This document shows positions 26,383 to 35,850 of a stretch of 52,283 bases of DNA, piece after piece (the first letter of the stretch is position 1; each line of letters begins with the position of its first letter). A program made the position numbers and the translations under genes. The DNA comes from Nostoc sp. NMS2 (GTDB lineage Bacteria > Cyanobacteriota > Cyanobacteriia > Cyanobacteriales > Nostocaceae): positions 1-52,283 of the forward strand of contig NZ_JABXKH010000122.1 of assembly GCF_017115105.1 (NCBI RefSeq). Direction: 5' to 3'. Under the pieces are notes generated by a model. The model was not told where the DNA came from, did not search any database, and saw only the letters and a list, made by a program, of their open reading frames with translations.

Positions 26383-27108
26383 TTACTCCTGAGCAAGGTT
26401 TCGCACTTCTTCCACTGACAATGCCAAAGCTTGGGCAATCTGTTCTATGCTCAAATTCATTTGCAATAATCGGGGTACAGCATCTCTTCTGGCTTGTTCC
26501 GCAAGTTCAGCCCGTTGTCGTTCTTGCTCGGCGTTGCGAGATATTTCTGTATAAGTTAAAAACCGTTCTCCATCAGGGCGATAAAGCTGTAAACCTTCTG
26601 ATGATGAAACAAAGCGAATTTTTAACCGAGGACTCACCCAATCTTCCATTTGGGGGATGACATCTAAACCGTCTTCATCACGCAACCAACCGAACAAAGT
26701 ATTCTGATCGAGATCGTAAATGTAGTACTCTTCCACGCCATAGCGGTCATAGAAAAGTAATTTCTTGTCCATTTCAGTTTGTCTGTTGCTGGGAGAAAGA
26801 ATTTCAAACACAACTTGTGGTGCAATTCCCTCCTCCTTCCATTGTTGGTAGCAGAAGCGATCGCCTTTTGGTCTACCTAATACCACCATCACATCTGGGG
26901 CGTTAACAATTTTGTTGCGTCCCTCTACCGGATACCAAAATAAATCCCCGGCGACAAAAACATTTGGATTGTCGGCAAAGAGCCACTCGATATTCTGCTT
27001 AATTTCTACAATCCAGCCAAACTGTATAGTATTATTTGCCACTGGTTGCCCGTCACTATCTGGGTAGATGACCTCTGGCTGGGTCGGCGGTTGGATTTGC
27101 AATACCAT
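26383..27108 (-). CDS. Uma2-family putative restriction endonuclease
   Basis: The 241-residue protein carries the Uma2/DUF820 PD-(D/E)XK fold: NAPDVMVVLGRPKGDR supplies the PD element and QVVFEILSPSNRQTEMDKK the E-x and Lys elements, followed by YGVEEYYIYD. The C-terminus adds a charged coiled stretch (EQERQRAELAEQARRDA) and an HTH-like helix (MNLSIEQIAQALALSVEEVR), a common cyanobacterial extension. The family is very abundant in cyanobacteria; its role is uncertain despite the nuclease fold. It is monocistronic, with repeats upstream. Confidence 0.88.
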   Translation of the reverse strand: MVLQIQPPTQPEVIYPDSDGQPVANNTIQFGWIVEIKQNIEWLFADNPNVFVAGDLFWYPVEGRNKIVNAPDVMVVLGRPKGDRFCYQQWKEEGIAPQVVFEILSPSNRQTEMDKKLLFYDRYGVEEYYIYDLDQNTLFGWLRDEDGLDVIPQMEDWVSPRLKIRFVSSSEGLQLYRPDGERFLTYTEISRNAEQERQRAELAEQARRDAVPRLLQMNLSIEQIAQALALSVEEVRNLAQE

Positions 27109-27132
27109 AGCTTCGCCCTCAGAAGGATATTT

Positions 27133-27378
27133 AACTAATTCGTAATTCGTAATTCGTAATTCGTAATTACGTTCGCGGACTCCCTAAGGTGATTATTGGG
27201 GAAACACTCGCGCGTATTTGTCTTTCTTGGTGGTTTTTGACTGTTGGGGTCTAAACCGCCAGCTAGTACAGCACGGCGGAAATAAGCTACCCATTTGAAA
27301 TGCCTGAAACCCTTGCGAACAAGTAATTACGAATTACGAATTACGCCTTGCGGTACTAGTTCAATTACGAATTATCAA
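27133..27378. repeat. AATTCGTAATTCGTAA STRR arrays
   Basis: Five tandem AATTCGT units lie at 27138-27172, and ATTACGAATTACGAATTACG occurs at 27325-27347, with another copy at 27364. They flank the coding remnant and fill the gap before uvrA. Confidence 0.75.
27135..27326 (-). pseudogene. Unrecognised coding remnant flanked by STRRs
   Basis: A minus-strand frame without a start codon encodes a basic stretch (GFRHFKWVAYFRRAVLAGGL, then PNSQKPPRKTNTREC) that looks like real protein sequence. It ends by running into TAATTACGAAT repeats. I do not recognise the family. It is probably a gene fragment bounded by repeats. Confidence 0.3.
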
Positions 27379-27544
27379 TTATTTTAATCGGGATGCTTCT
27401 AACATTAGCAGACTCTTAAGGATGTCTGCGGCATGAATCTGGAAGAAGAACTAATTAAAACAGTACGATTGTTCTACTATAAACCAATTAAAGATAGTAT
27501 TATTAAGGACTGTTTCATCAGAAACTCCTTCTTCGCCGCCCAAT

Positions 27545-30433
27545 ATGTCAGACCAACAGCTAGCAGCATCCTTGAATGGACACCTCCCCAACCCCAGCCA
27601 CAACAGCCAGAATACCATTCGGATTCGGGGTGCTAGGCAGCATAATCTGAAGAATATTGACTTGGAATTGCCACGCGATCGCCTAATCGTCTTCACTGGC
27701 GTTTCTGGCTCTGGTAAGTCTTCCCTAGCCTTTGATACCATTTTCGCTGAAGGGCAACGTCGCTATGTGGAATCCCTCAGCGCCTACGCACGGCAATTTC
27801 TCGGACAACTGGATAAGCCGGATGTGGAAGCCATTGAAGGTTTAAGTCCAGCGATTTCCATTGACCAAAAGTCAACGTCTCATAACCCCCGTTCCACTGT
27901 GGGGACGGTGACAGAGATTTACGACTATTTGCGGCTGTTATTTGGTCGCGCTGGTGAACCTCATTGTCCGATATGCGATCGCTGTATTGCCCCCCAGACA
28001 ATCGATGAGATGTGCGATCGCATCATGGAATTACCAGATCGCACCCGCTTTCAAATCCTTGCACCCGTTGTCCGGGGTAAAAAGGGCACACATCGTAAGC
28101 TTTTGTCAAGTCTGGCATCCCAAGGTTTTGTCCGCGTGCGGATTAATGGCGAGATCCGCGAACTGTCAGATTCCATTGAATTGGATAAAAATTTTACCCA
28201 CACCATCGAAGTGGTAATTGACCGCTTGGTGAAAAAGCCTGATATTCAGGAGCGTTTGGTTGATTCTCTGTCTACGTGTCTTAAACAATCGGGTGGGATT
28301 GCAGCTATTCTTGTGAGTCTGCTTGATGACGACGGACAAGAAAAAGAAGAAGAATTAGTATTTTCAGAAAATTTTGCCTGTCCAGAACATGGCGCGGTAA
28401 TGGAGGAGTTATCGCCGCGATTGTTCTCGTTTAACTCGCCTTATGGTGCTTGTCCGCACTGTCATGGAATCGGGACTTTAAGAAGATTTGCGCCTGATTT
28501 GATCGTACCCGACTGGGAAGCGCCAGTTTATGCTGCGATCGCGCCTTGGTCAGAAAAAGATAATTCTTATTATTTGGAATTACTCTATAGCGTCGGACAG
28601 ATTTATGGGTTTGAGTTACAGACAAATTGGGGCAAGCTGACAGAAGAACAGCAGCAAATTATTTTGTATGGCGAGAAAGATGAACGAGCCGCAGAAGCAC
28701 AGAGAAAGCAGAGTTTTAAAGGTGCTATTCCAATTTTGCAACGGCAATATGAGGGTGGTTCAGAATTAGTTAAGCAAAAATTAGAGCAGTATTTAATTGA
28801 TCAACCGTGTGAAGTTTGTCTGGGAAAACGGTTAAAACCGGAAGCTTTAGCGGTGAAGTTGGGACAATATGGAATTTTAGATTTAACTACCGTATCAATT
28901 GGGGATTGTCGGCAGAGAATTGAGCAATTTAAGTTGAGCGATCGCCAGTTACAAATTGCTGATTTAGTCCTGAGAGAAATCAAAGCTAGATTGCAATTTT
29001 TATTGGATGTAGGTTTAGATTACCTCACCCTTGATCGTCCCGCCATGACCCTTTCTGGTGGCGAAGCCCAACGAATTCGTCTAGCAACGCAAATTGGTTC
29101 AGGTTTAACAGGAGTTCTCTATGTTTTAGATGAACCGAGTATTGGTTTGCATCAACGAGATAATGGCAGATTGCTAAAAACCTTAACTAAATTGCGAGAT
29201 TTGGGTAATACATTAATTGTCGTTGAACACGATGAAGAAACAATTCGCGCAGCCAATTATATAGTTGACATTGGCCCTGGTGCAGGAATCCACGGCGGAA
29301 ATATTATCGCCCAAGGTGATTTTCAGGCGTTGTTAGCGGCGGAAGATTCCTTGACGGGTGCATATTTATCAGGAAGACGAGTAATTACCACACCAGCAGA
29401 ACGCCGCGAAGGAAACGGGCGCAGTTTGGGAATTAAAAATGCCCATCGCAACAATTTACAAAATATAGATGTAGATATTCCATTAGGTAAACTCGTCGCC
29501 ATCACAGGTGTGTCTGGTTCTGGGAAATCTACGCTGATTAATGAATTACTATATCCATCTCTGCAACACCATTTAACGAAAAAAGTTCCCTTACCCAGGC
29601 ATTTGGATAAAATTCAGGGATTAAACGCCATTGATAAAGCGATCGTGATCGATCAATCGCCCATTGGACGCACACCACGTTCTAACCCTGCAACTTACAC
29701 AGGAATTTTCGATGCCATTCGAGATGTATTTTCCCAAACAGTCGAAGCCAAAGCTAGGGGTTACAAACCCGGACAATTTTCCTTCAACGTTAAAGGTGGA
29801 CGTTGCGAAGCTTGTAGCGGACAGGGTGTGAATGTGATTGAAATGAACTTTCTCCCAGATGTTTACGTGCAATGCGAAATTTGTAAAGGTGCAAGATACA
29901 ACCGCGAGACTTTGCAGGTGAAGTACAAAGATAAGTCAATCTCTGATGTCCTGAGAATGACAGTTGAGGAGAGTTTGGACTTCTTTCAGAATATCCCCAA
30001 AGCGATCGCGCGTTTGCAAACTTTATTTGATGTCGGGTTGGGTTATGTCCAACTAGGACAACCTGCGACTACCTTATCAGGTGGTGAAGCGCAACGGGTA
30101 AAATTAGCAACAGAACTATCTCGACGCGCCACAGGGAAGACACTGTATTTAATAGATGAACCGACAACAGGGTTATCTTTTTACGATGTCCACAAATTGT
30201 TAGATGTGTTGCAAAGATTGGTAGATAAAGGTAATTCAATATTAGTAATTGAACATAATTTAGATGTAATTCGTTGTTCTGACTGGGTGATAGATTTGGG
30301 GCCAGAAGGTGGTGATAAAGGGGGAGAATTGATTGCTGTAGGGACACCAGAGGAAGTTGCAAAAAATCCCAGGTCTTATACTGGGCAATATTTAAAGCAG
30401 GTTTTGAAGCAGTATCCGGCGGTTAAATCTTAG
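27545..30433 (+). CDS. uvrA: Excinuclease ABC subunit A
   Basis: The 962-residue protein is a full-length UvrA: two ABC ATPase modules with Walker A GVSGSGKSS (52-60) and GVSGSGKST (about 665), signatures LSGGEAQRIRLATQ and LSGGEAQRVKLATE, and zinc-binding Cys pairs including CEVCLGKR and CEACSGQG...CEICKGAR. It recognises bulky DNA damage with UvrB in nucleotide excision repair. The ATG at 27545 gives an N-terminus of about 23 residues before the conserved IRIRGARQHNLKNI. The gene is monocistronic. Confidence 0.97.
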   Translation: MSDQQLAASLNGHLPNPSHNSQNTIRIRGARQHNLKNIDLELPRDRLIVFTGVSGSGKSSLAFDTIFAEGQRRYVESLSAYARQFLGQLDKPDVEAIEGLSPAISIDQKSTSHNPRSTVGTVTEIYDYLRLLFGRAGEPHCPICDRCIAPQTIDEMCDRIMELPDRTRFQILAPVVRGKKGTHRKLLSSLASQGFVRVRINGEIRELSDSIELDKNFTHTIEVVIDRLVKKPDIQERLVDSLSTCLKQSGGIAAILVSLLDDDGQEKEEELVFSENFACPEHGAVMEELSPRLFSFNSPYGACPHCHGIGTLRRFAPDLIVPDWEAPVYAAIAPWSEKDNSYYLELLYSVGQIYGFELQTNWGKLTEEQQQIILYGEKDERAAEAQRKQSFKGAIPILQRQYEGGSELVKQKLEQYLIDQPCEVCLGKRLKPEALAVKLGQYGILDLTTVSIGDCRQRIEQFKLSDRQLQIADLVLREIKARLQFLLDVGLDYLTLDRPAMTLSGGEAQRIRLATQIGSGLTGVLYVLDEPSIGLHQRDNGRLLKTLTKLRDLGNTLIVVEHDEETIRAANYIVDIGPGAGIHGGNIIAQGDFQALLAAEDSLTGAYLSGRRVITTPAERREGNGRSLGIKNAHRNNLQNIDVDIPLGKLVAITGVSGSGKSTLINELLYPSLQHHLTKKVPLPRHLDKIQGLNAIDKAIVIDQSPIGRTPRSNPATYTGIFDAIRDVFSQTVEAKARGYKPGQFSFNVKGGRCEACSGQGVNVIEMNFLPDVYVQCEICKGARYNRETLQVKYKDKSISDVLRMTVEESLDFFQNIPKAIARLQTLFDVGLGYVQLGQPATTLSGGEAQRVKLATELSRRATGKTLYLIDEPTTGLSFYDVHKLLDVLQRLVDKGNSILVIEHNLDVIRCSDWVIDLGPEGGDKGGELIAVGTPEEVAKNPRSYTGQYLKQVLKQYPAVKS

Positions 30434-30507
30434 TCTTTTCCAAGTAACGTGTATTACATAAAACTAAAGCATCCTATCTCTAAACTTTATGCCTAGTTTG
30501 AGAATCT

Positions 30508-32079
30508 TTAATTTTTGAATGTTGTATTGCAGTATAGGTGAGTTAACTGTGCATTATCTAAATTACCTAAGCCACCATCTTCTTTTCTTGTTTTGTGATC
30601 TATAGATATAGAGTGACTGTGAAGATAGCCACCACAGATTTTACATCTTTGAACTTTAGGTAAAGCATCTCTGATAAAAGCTGCTGCTTTGGTTTCTCGT
30701 GAAAAAGTTTTACTTTGAGTTTCACTTGTGTTAACTCTAGGTTTCATTTTTAATGAACCAAAATTTTTCTCAGATACTATCTCCTTCATAACATTCTTTT
30801 TATCTACACCTTGTGTTAATTTTTCAACTATTGTCAAATAAAAATCTTTAACTTTTTCTCGTGCCTTGACTGCACTACTTTTACTTACAATTTGTGGAAC
30901 TATATCATCATGTTGCCAAATCACAAATTCAAAATCTTTCCTGCATTTTATAAATTTATCATAAGATTTATTTTTTCCTAAATATAATACCAAGCTAACA
31001 ACACCATAAAATGAACCTACTCTATATCGACTATCGTGAGTATAGAAATATATCAATGGGTGAAGCCCAAGAGATGAAGGATCATTAGTATTTACTCTCT
31101 GGGCTAATTTTTGACAATTCGTTAAGAATTTTACAGTATTTTCCCCTGTTGGATCATCATTCAAATCCAGTTCATTTTCTGCTTCTATATTGTTAACTAT
31201 ATTAACAAATTCTAAGATAAATTCATTCTTCTGTGAAGTTGATAGATTTCCTACCATTGGAACATCTGTAGTTTTTATAGGATTTTTAAGCTTAGGCTCA
31301 AAAAGAAGTTGATGTATTTCTTGAGCGAGTTTTTCAATTTTATCTTGTTTATCCTGTGAGAACTCTGACCAATATTTATGGCCATTACCACTTCTCATAA
31401 TTGCACGAGCAGCAACACCATTAGGTTTATTCCTAGCCTTTAATAAACGCATTTCAGTTGGACTTATAGGCGCTGCTTTTTGATTAATGTTGAAAAATGA
31501 ATCTGCTGCTTTAGATGCATTACCGCCAACCCACTGAAGTTGGATACCCAAACTGCCCAAATTTCTTGCTCTCTCAAGTGTTTTTTGATCTATTTTATCT
31601 AGGTGCTGTGTTGATAATTCATAATCTTGGTAGGAGCCTATCTTATCCTTAATTAATTTTCTAACTTCCTGAGCAGCATTTTTTTGCTCTTCTGTGATGT
31701 ATCCATCATAAAATTTATTGGAAATATTTTTATCGCCATAATCATCATTTATCCAGGCTATTAAAGCACTTAGCCTATGTGAACCATCAATTACGAAAAA
31801 ATAACCACTATCACTTCTCCAAAGAATAACGGCTGGTATTAAATCACCATTTAAAAAACTTTCAATAAAATCACATATTTTCTGAGCATCCCACTCATTA
31901 GTTTCTCGTTGAAAATCAGGTTTTCGTAAAAATGGATAGAAAAAATCTTTTTGCTCTAAATTACGAATTTGTATCATAGGAATATTATTGAGTATCATTT
32001 GAGATTGCTGTCCTTGAACCTCAAATGCTTCTCTAGGTATAAGTGCATCTAGGCTAACTTTTGGGCTATCTTTTGGCAT
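30508..32079 (-). CDS. DUF262 (ParB/GmrS-like) plus HNH nuclease protein
   Basis: This is a 523-residue, two-part protein. The N-terminal DUF262 domain (about residues 30-330) has the D-G-x-x-R motif (DGSHR, 98-102) that binds nucleotide or acts as a nicking centre in GmrSD, SspE and BrxU. The C-terminal HNH nuclease (479-523) has zinc Cys pairs (CKIC at 479-482 and C517), the catalytic DH (494-495), Asn509 and His514. This pairing is typical of modification-dependent anti-phage restriction, although DUF1524 is the usual HNH partner. No Ssp, Dnd or BREX genes lie nearby. A HigBA pair follows upstream on the same strand. Defence is inferred. Confidence 0.8.
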   Translation of the reverse strand: MPKDSPKVSLDALIPREAFEVQGQQSQMILNNIPMIQIRNLEQKDFFYPFLRKPDFQRETNEWDAQKICDFIESFLNGDLIPAVILWRSDSGYFFVIDGSHRLSALIAWINDDYGDKNISNKFYDGYITEEQKNAAQEVRKLIKDKIGSYQDYELSTQHLDKIDQKTLERARNLGSLGIQLQWVGGNASKAADSFFNINQKAAPISPTEMRLLKARNKPNGVAARAIMRSGNGHKYWSEFSQDKQDKIEKLAQEIHQLLFEPKLKNPIKTTDVPMVGNLSTSQKNEFILEFVNIVNNIEAENELDLNDDPTGENTVKFLTNCQKLAQRVNTNDPSSLGLHPLIYFYTHDSRYRVGSFYGVVSLVLYLGKNKSYDKFIKCRKDFEFVIWQHDDIVPQIVSKSSAVKAREKVKDFYLTIVEKLTQGVDKKNVMKEIVSEKNFGSLKMKPRVNTSETQSKTFSRETKAAAFIRDALPKVQRCKICGGYLHSHSISIDHKTRKEDGGLGNLDNAQLTHLYCNTTFKN

Positions 32080-32263
32080 CTTAAATGGCTCTTTAGTTTT
32101 TTATACTTGTTATAAGTATATACAATATTTTAGTTAAAAATAATACAAAGGAAATTATAATTTATCAATATAATAGCCAAAAGCTTTCATAGCCATTAAA
32201 TTGAGCTAAATGAATAATCGCCTATTGTCTCTGAACTAGGTTTCACTTAAAAAAAGCGATCGC

Positions 32264-32668
32264 TTATTCTAAAATAAACAAGCTTGGCTCAACGTGAAAA
32301 AACTTACCCAAAGCCTCAGCTTGTTCTTTCGTGATTTCTAGTTCCCTATTCATGATTTTAGTAACAATCTCGCTCGAACCAAGAATTTCTACCAAATCAG
32401 CTTGTTCCAAACCTCTAGCTTCCATCAAATGCAAGAGTCTTGAGCGAGGTGTTGAGGAATTAAGCTGATAGTGCTTATCTTCAAAATCCTCAATCAGTTT
32501 TACTAATAATTCCAACAAAGCATCTTCTTCAGGAGTCAGAGTGGAACGAGAAAGCAGTTCTTCAACAGTTTCTAAAAACTTCTCGTTTTCCTCTTCTGTC
32601 TTTATAATCCGAGGTTGATGTTGAGACAGTAAGTGGCTGTAAATTTCTGAATTAAAAGTAAGGGTCAT
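32264..32668 (-). CDS. higA: HigA-type antitoxin with C-terminal HTH
   Basis: The 134-residue protein (ATG at 32668) has a helical N-terminal half and a HTH_3 DNA-binding domain (about 85-134; LLHLMEARGLEQADLVEILG then ELEITKEQAEALGKFF). In HigBA systems HigA binds and neutralises HigB and represses the operon. The order toxin-then-antitoxin is as in classical higBA. It overlaps the toxin gene by 17 bases from this start; an upstream ATG at 32698 would add ten residues but fits the family less well. Confidence 0.85.
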   Translation of the reverse strand: MTLTFNSEIYSHLLSQHQPRIIKTEEENEKFLETVEELLSRSTLTPEEDALLELLVKLIEDFEDKHYQLNSSTPRSRLLHLMEARGLEQADLVEILGSSEIVTKIMNRELEITKEQAEALGKFFHVEPSLFILE

Positions 32669-32951
32669 TTTTCCAGGAGTCTTTGTCATATTCGGCATGA
32701 GTTAAGACATATTTTATATAGATGACCTGCTTTTCATAGTTAATACTAGCAATTAAGCGGTATTTATTACCTTTAATGTTGAAAACTATAAACTTGCTTA
32801 CTGCTTCGGCTTGAGGATAAATAGTTTGAACTTCTAGCAAATTACCCCAGTCTGCTTTACTAGCGGTTATGTACCAGTCATCAAGTGCTTCACAGCAATC
32901 AGCGTGTTTTTGGCAGAATTGTCGTAGCTTTTTCCGACTGATGACATGCAT
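32652..32951 (-). CDS. higB: HigB-type mRNA interferase toxin
   Basis: The 99-residue protein has the RelE/HigB fold blocks: an N-terminal MHVISRKKLRQFCQKH, DWGNLLEVQTIYPQA, NIKGNKYRLIASINY and VYIKYVLTHAEYDKDSW, with the basic Arg/Lys residues expected for ribosome-dependent mRNA cleavage. It is the first gene of a type II toxin-antitoxin operon, with higA overlapping its end. Such pairs act in plasmid or island maintenance or phage defence. Confidence 0.88.
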   Translation of the reverse strand: MHVISRKKLRQFCQKHADCCEALDDWYITASKADWGNLLEVQTIYPQAEAVSKFIVFNIKGNKYRLIASINYEKQVIYIKYVLTHAEYDKDSWKNDPYF

Positions 32952-33015
32952 TAATTTCTTATTTCTGCGTTTCTCTGCTTGTTCTGGATAAATTTATAAC
33001 TCGCCATGTATCTAA

Positions 33016-33450
33016 TTAGCTCTCTCCTCCACTTTGCCAGAACTGCCGTAAAATCTCACCTGGTTTTCTATCCCAAGTGTCAATATGTTCGTATATCAAA
33101 TTATCTTGGTTGAGCTTATACGTTGAATACCCATTAAAAAGCAAACCTGCTTTCCAAGGAACGCGCAACACTCCCCGCACTGTCCACTTGGCTAATATTG
33201 TATCTTCATCTGACTGATAAACCTCATGTACATCAAAGTAAATTTGGGTAAAAAATAGCCGAGCGTGAAATCGCAAAGTCCAAAATACAATCCGATAGTT
33301 AAATTTATATTTGAATGTATTTATCGGGTCTTTAAAGTAGATATCCTGTGTATAAATATCATAAGAAATATCTTTTTCAAAAAGTGTCGGTAAATCTTGC
33401 TTGAGAGTTTTTATTACCTGTTCCACCGATAATTGAGATTCCACGCGCAT
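33016..33450 (-). CDS. DUF2358 (NTF2-like) protein
   Basis: The 144-residue protein matches cyanobacterial/plastid DUF2358 over its length, with the NTF2-like opening LKQDLPTLFEKDISYDIYTQ, YFKDPINTFKY, and WTVRGVLRVPWK. These proteins have an NTF2-type pocket with no assigned reaction. There is no signal or membrane segment. It follows the GHL10-type gene by six bases on the same strand, so the two are probably cotranscribed. Confidence 0.8.
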   Translation of the reverse strand: MRVESQLSVEQVIKTLKQDLPTLFEKDISYDIYTQDIYFKDPINTFKYKFNYRIVFWTLRFHARLFFTQIYFDVHEVYQSDEDTILAKWTVRGVLRVPWKAGLLFNGYSTYKLNQDNLIYEHIDTWDRKPGEILRQFWQSGGES

Positions 33451-33456
33451 TTTTCC

Positions 33457-34602
33457 TTAAAAAATCTTTTTTAACAACCTTTGCCAAATTGAAGATGTAC
33501 TCTTGTTAATCACACCACCCGCACTCAAATCTGACAGAGTGGGAAATGATGCAGACTTAGCATAGGGGCCATTTCGTAAAACTTTAGCTAGGGTATTGTT
33601 ATTTTCGCGCAAACCTTCGTAAAAAAAGAATACCTCTCCTTGAATACCAAGTTGGCGATTGTATTCAATTGCCTGCACCAGATATTCTGGACTAATACAG
33701 TAAGAGCCAAGCTTCATCAATATTCCCGGTGCTAACTTGGGCAGTGTGGCATCTGTGAACTGCTGGTTTACTAGCTTATCAGCGATCGCAGAATAACTCC
33801 CAAAGTCACGCCGATAAATCTGTGGCTGAATCATATCAACTATTCCCCGCTTCAACCATGCGGGTGAGTCTTGCAGATATTCCTGGAATGCCCAATCATG
33901 GATATTAGGTGCGATCGCTACTAATAAATTAGAATTCACCGCTTTCACCTCCCCGTAGAGACGCGCCAAAAAGTCAGTGAGAATATCTGCACGCCACTGT
34001 AACCATTGTCTATCCTTGGGGTTCTGTGGTGGATTGCGATCGAATTCCTGGCGATAACGGCTGACAGTTCCCTCATCATAGCCGCCTTCAGAAGGGAATG
34101 CAGGGAAGCGATCGTCACCTTGAATACCATCCACATCATAATTCTTCGCAACTTCCAGCACCAAATTCAACAAGAATTCCTGCACTTGAGGGTCGAGGGC
34201 ATTCAACCACTCAAAACTATTTTTCTTCAGCAAGTTGCCATTAAAATCACGCGCAGCCCATTCCGGTTTTTTCTGTAAAAGCACACCGCCATTCAAATTG
34301 TAAGAACTGGCAAAACCGTATTCAAACCAAGGAATGACTTTCAACCCAACTCGCCGCGCCTCAATCACCACTTCTTCTAAAGGGTCACGACCTACACACA
34401 GAGGGTCAATTTCAACACCAAAAGTCTGCTGCATTATTTGACTAGGATACAAAGTTACTGCCTTGTTCCAAACAACGGGAAACACCACATTAAATCCCGT
34501 CTCAGCAAGAAAATTCATCGCCTCGGCAATGCGTTCCTTTGATCTGAGAACTTTACTATCAGTAGTAGTCAGCCAGATACCGCGCGTTTCTATTGTACTC
34601 AT
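33457..34602 (-). CDS. Glycoside hydrolase-like GHL10 family protein
   Basis: The 381-residue protein is a (beta/alpha)8-barrel GHL10/DUF187 type: ETRGIWLTTTDSKVL opens it, and GLKVIPWFEYGF, EWLNALDPQVQEFLL, YDVDGIQGDDRF and VDMIQPQIYRRDF carry the conserved acidic residues of the barrel. Such proteins are predicted carbohydrate hydrolases, often envelope-associated; no signal peptide is seen. The substrate is unknown. DUF2358 follows six bases downstream. Confidence 0.85.
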   Translation of the reverse strand: MSTIETRGIWLTTTDSKVLRSKERIAEAMNFLAETGFNVVFPVVWNKAVTLYPSQIMQQTFGVEIDPLCVGRDPLEEVVIEARRVGLKVIPWFEYGFASSYNLNGGVLLQKKPEWAARDFNGNLLKKNSFEWLNALDPQVQEFLLNLVLEVAKNYDVDGIQGDDRFPAFPSEGGYDEGTVSRYRQEFDRNPPQNPKDRQWLQWRADILTDFLARLYGEVKAVNSNLLVAIAPNIHDWAFQEYLQDSPAWLKRGIVDMIQPQIYRRDFGSYSAIADKLVNQQFTDATLPKLAPGILMKLGSYCISPEYLVQAIEYNRQLGIQGEVFFFYEGLRENNNTLAKVLRNGPYAKSASFPTLSDLSAGGVINKSTSSIWQRLLKKIF

Positions 34603-34818
34603 TTTATTTGTGTCTCAAATAATCATATTATTGCTCTTGACTTGACTGAAGAAACTGCTAAATAAATTTCCCGAAGGGCATTTTTTATCTAAGTTACTAT
34701 ATTCTAGTAATTTGATGAAACTTTGCTAACTTACTATCAATATCTATCCAAAGGTGAATTGCTATTTTAAAACTATCTTTTAATAGATGTTTTAATCAAA
34801 AATATTACACATGATGAA

Positions 34819-34958
34819 TATAGTGGTTCTCAGTTGAGTGCAATACAGACCTAACAAGAACAGCCCCAACCCTTGTAGCGTTGGGCAGTAAGATTCAAAG
34901 CCTCTCTCCTCTTAGGAGAGAGGTCAAACTGTATTGTATCCATTCGAGAACCGCTATA
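34819..34958. repeat. MITE-like element, copy 3 (140 bp)
   Basis: Imperfect 30-base terminal inverted repeats (TATAGTGGTTCTC... at 34819-34848 and ...GAGAACCGCTATA at 34929-34958) surround a core with AGATTCAAAGCCTCTCTCCT and CTTAGGAGAGAGGT. The core matches the element at 8537-8673; the terminal arms do not. Confidence 0.65.
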
Positions 34959-34980
34959 GCACTAACAAAAAACACAATAT

Positions 34981-35850
34981 ATGTCTGTAATCGAACCGAG
35001 TTGGAAACACGAATATATAACTACCAATGGGGTAAAACTACATTACGTTACCCAAGGTGAAGGCCCTTTAATGTTGATGTTGCATGGGTTTCCTGAGTTT
35101 TGGTATTCTTGGCGGCATCAAATACCAGAATTTGCCCAAAATTTTAAAGTTGTCGCCATTGACTTGCGTGGCTACAACGATAGTGATAAGCCAACAGAGC
35201 AATCAGCTTATGTCATGGATGAATTTATCAAAGATGTTGAAGGAGTAATTAAAGGATTAGGATACCAAAAATGTGTATTAGTTGGGCATGATTGGGGAGG
35301 TGCGATCGCTTGGAATTTTGCTTATGCTCACCCTGAAATGGTAGAGCAATTAATTATTCTTAACCTGCCCCATCCTGCCAAATTTGCCGAAGGTTTACGC
35401 ACTCCCCAACAGTTACAGCGTAGTTACTATATATTCCTCTTTCAAATACCGTGGCTACCAGAATTACTTTTACAATCTTCAGACTACCAAGCAATTGAAA
35501 CGGTTTTTAAAGGTACAGCATTTAACAAAACTGCTTTCACCAAAGTGGATATTGACGCTTATAAAGATGCTGCTGCAAAACGCGGTGCCCTCACAGCAAT
35601 GTTGAACTATTACCGCAATATGTTTCAGCAGAGAATGCTAAATCCAAGTTGGGGCATTCTGGAAGTACCTACACTGATGATTTGGGGAGAAAATGACACC
35701 GCACTCGGTAAGGAACTAACCTACGACACCGCAGCTTATGTCCAGAACTTTCAAATCAAGTACATTCCTAATTGTGGCCATTGGGTGCAGCAAGAACAGC
35801 CTGAGTTGGTCAATCGGTATATGCAAGAATTTCTAATAGACTTAACCTAA
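34981..35850 (+). CDS. Epoxide hydrolase/dehalogenase-type alpha/beta hydrolase
   Basis: The 289-residue protein has the sequence LHGFPEFWYSWRHQIP, typical of epoxide hydrolases and fluoroacetate dehalogenases, and a nucleophile elbow GHDWGG whose nucleophile is Asp rather than Ser. The acid lies in WGENDTALG and the His in PNCGHWVQQE, and a cap domain spans about 140-210. Asp-nucleophile members open epoxides or remove halogens; which applies cannot be told. It is monocistronic, right after a MITE-like element. Confidence 0.88.
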   Translation: MSVIEPSWKHEYITTNGVKLHYVTQGEGPLMLMLHGFPEFWYSWRHQIPEFAQNFKVVAIDLRGYNDSDKPTEQSAYVMDEFIKDVEGVIKGLGYQKCVLVGHDWGGAIAWNFAYAHPEMVEQLIILNLPHPAKFAEGLRTPQQLQRSYYIFLFQIPWLPELLLQSSDYQAIETVFKGTAFNKTAFTKVDIDAYKDAAAKRGALTAMLNYYRNMFQQRMLNPSWGILEVPTLMIWGENDTALGKELTYDTAAYVQNFQIKYIPNCGHWVQQEQPELVNRYMQEFLIDLT

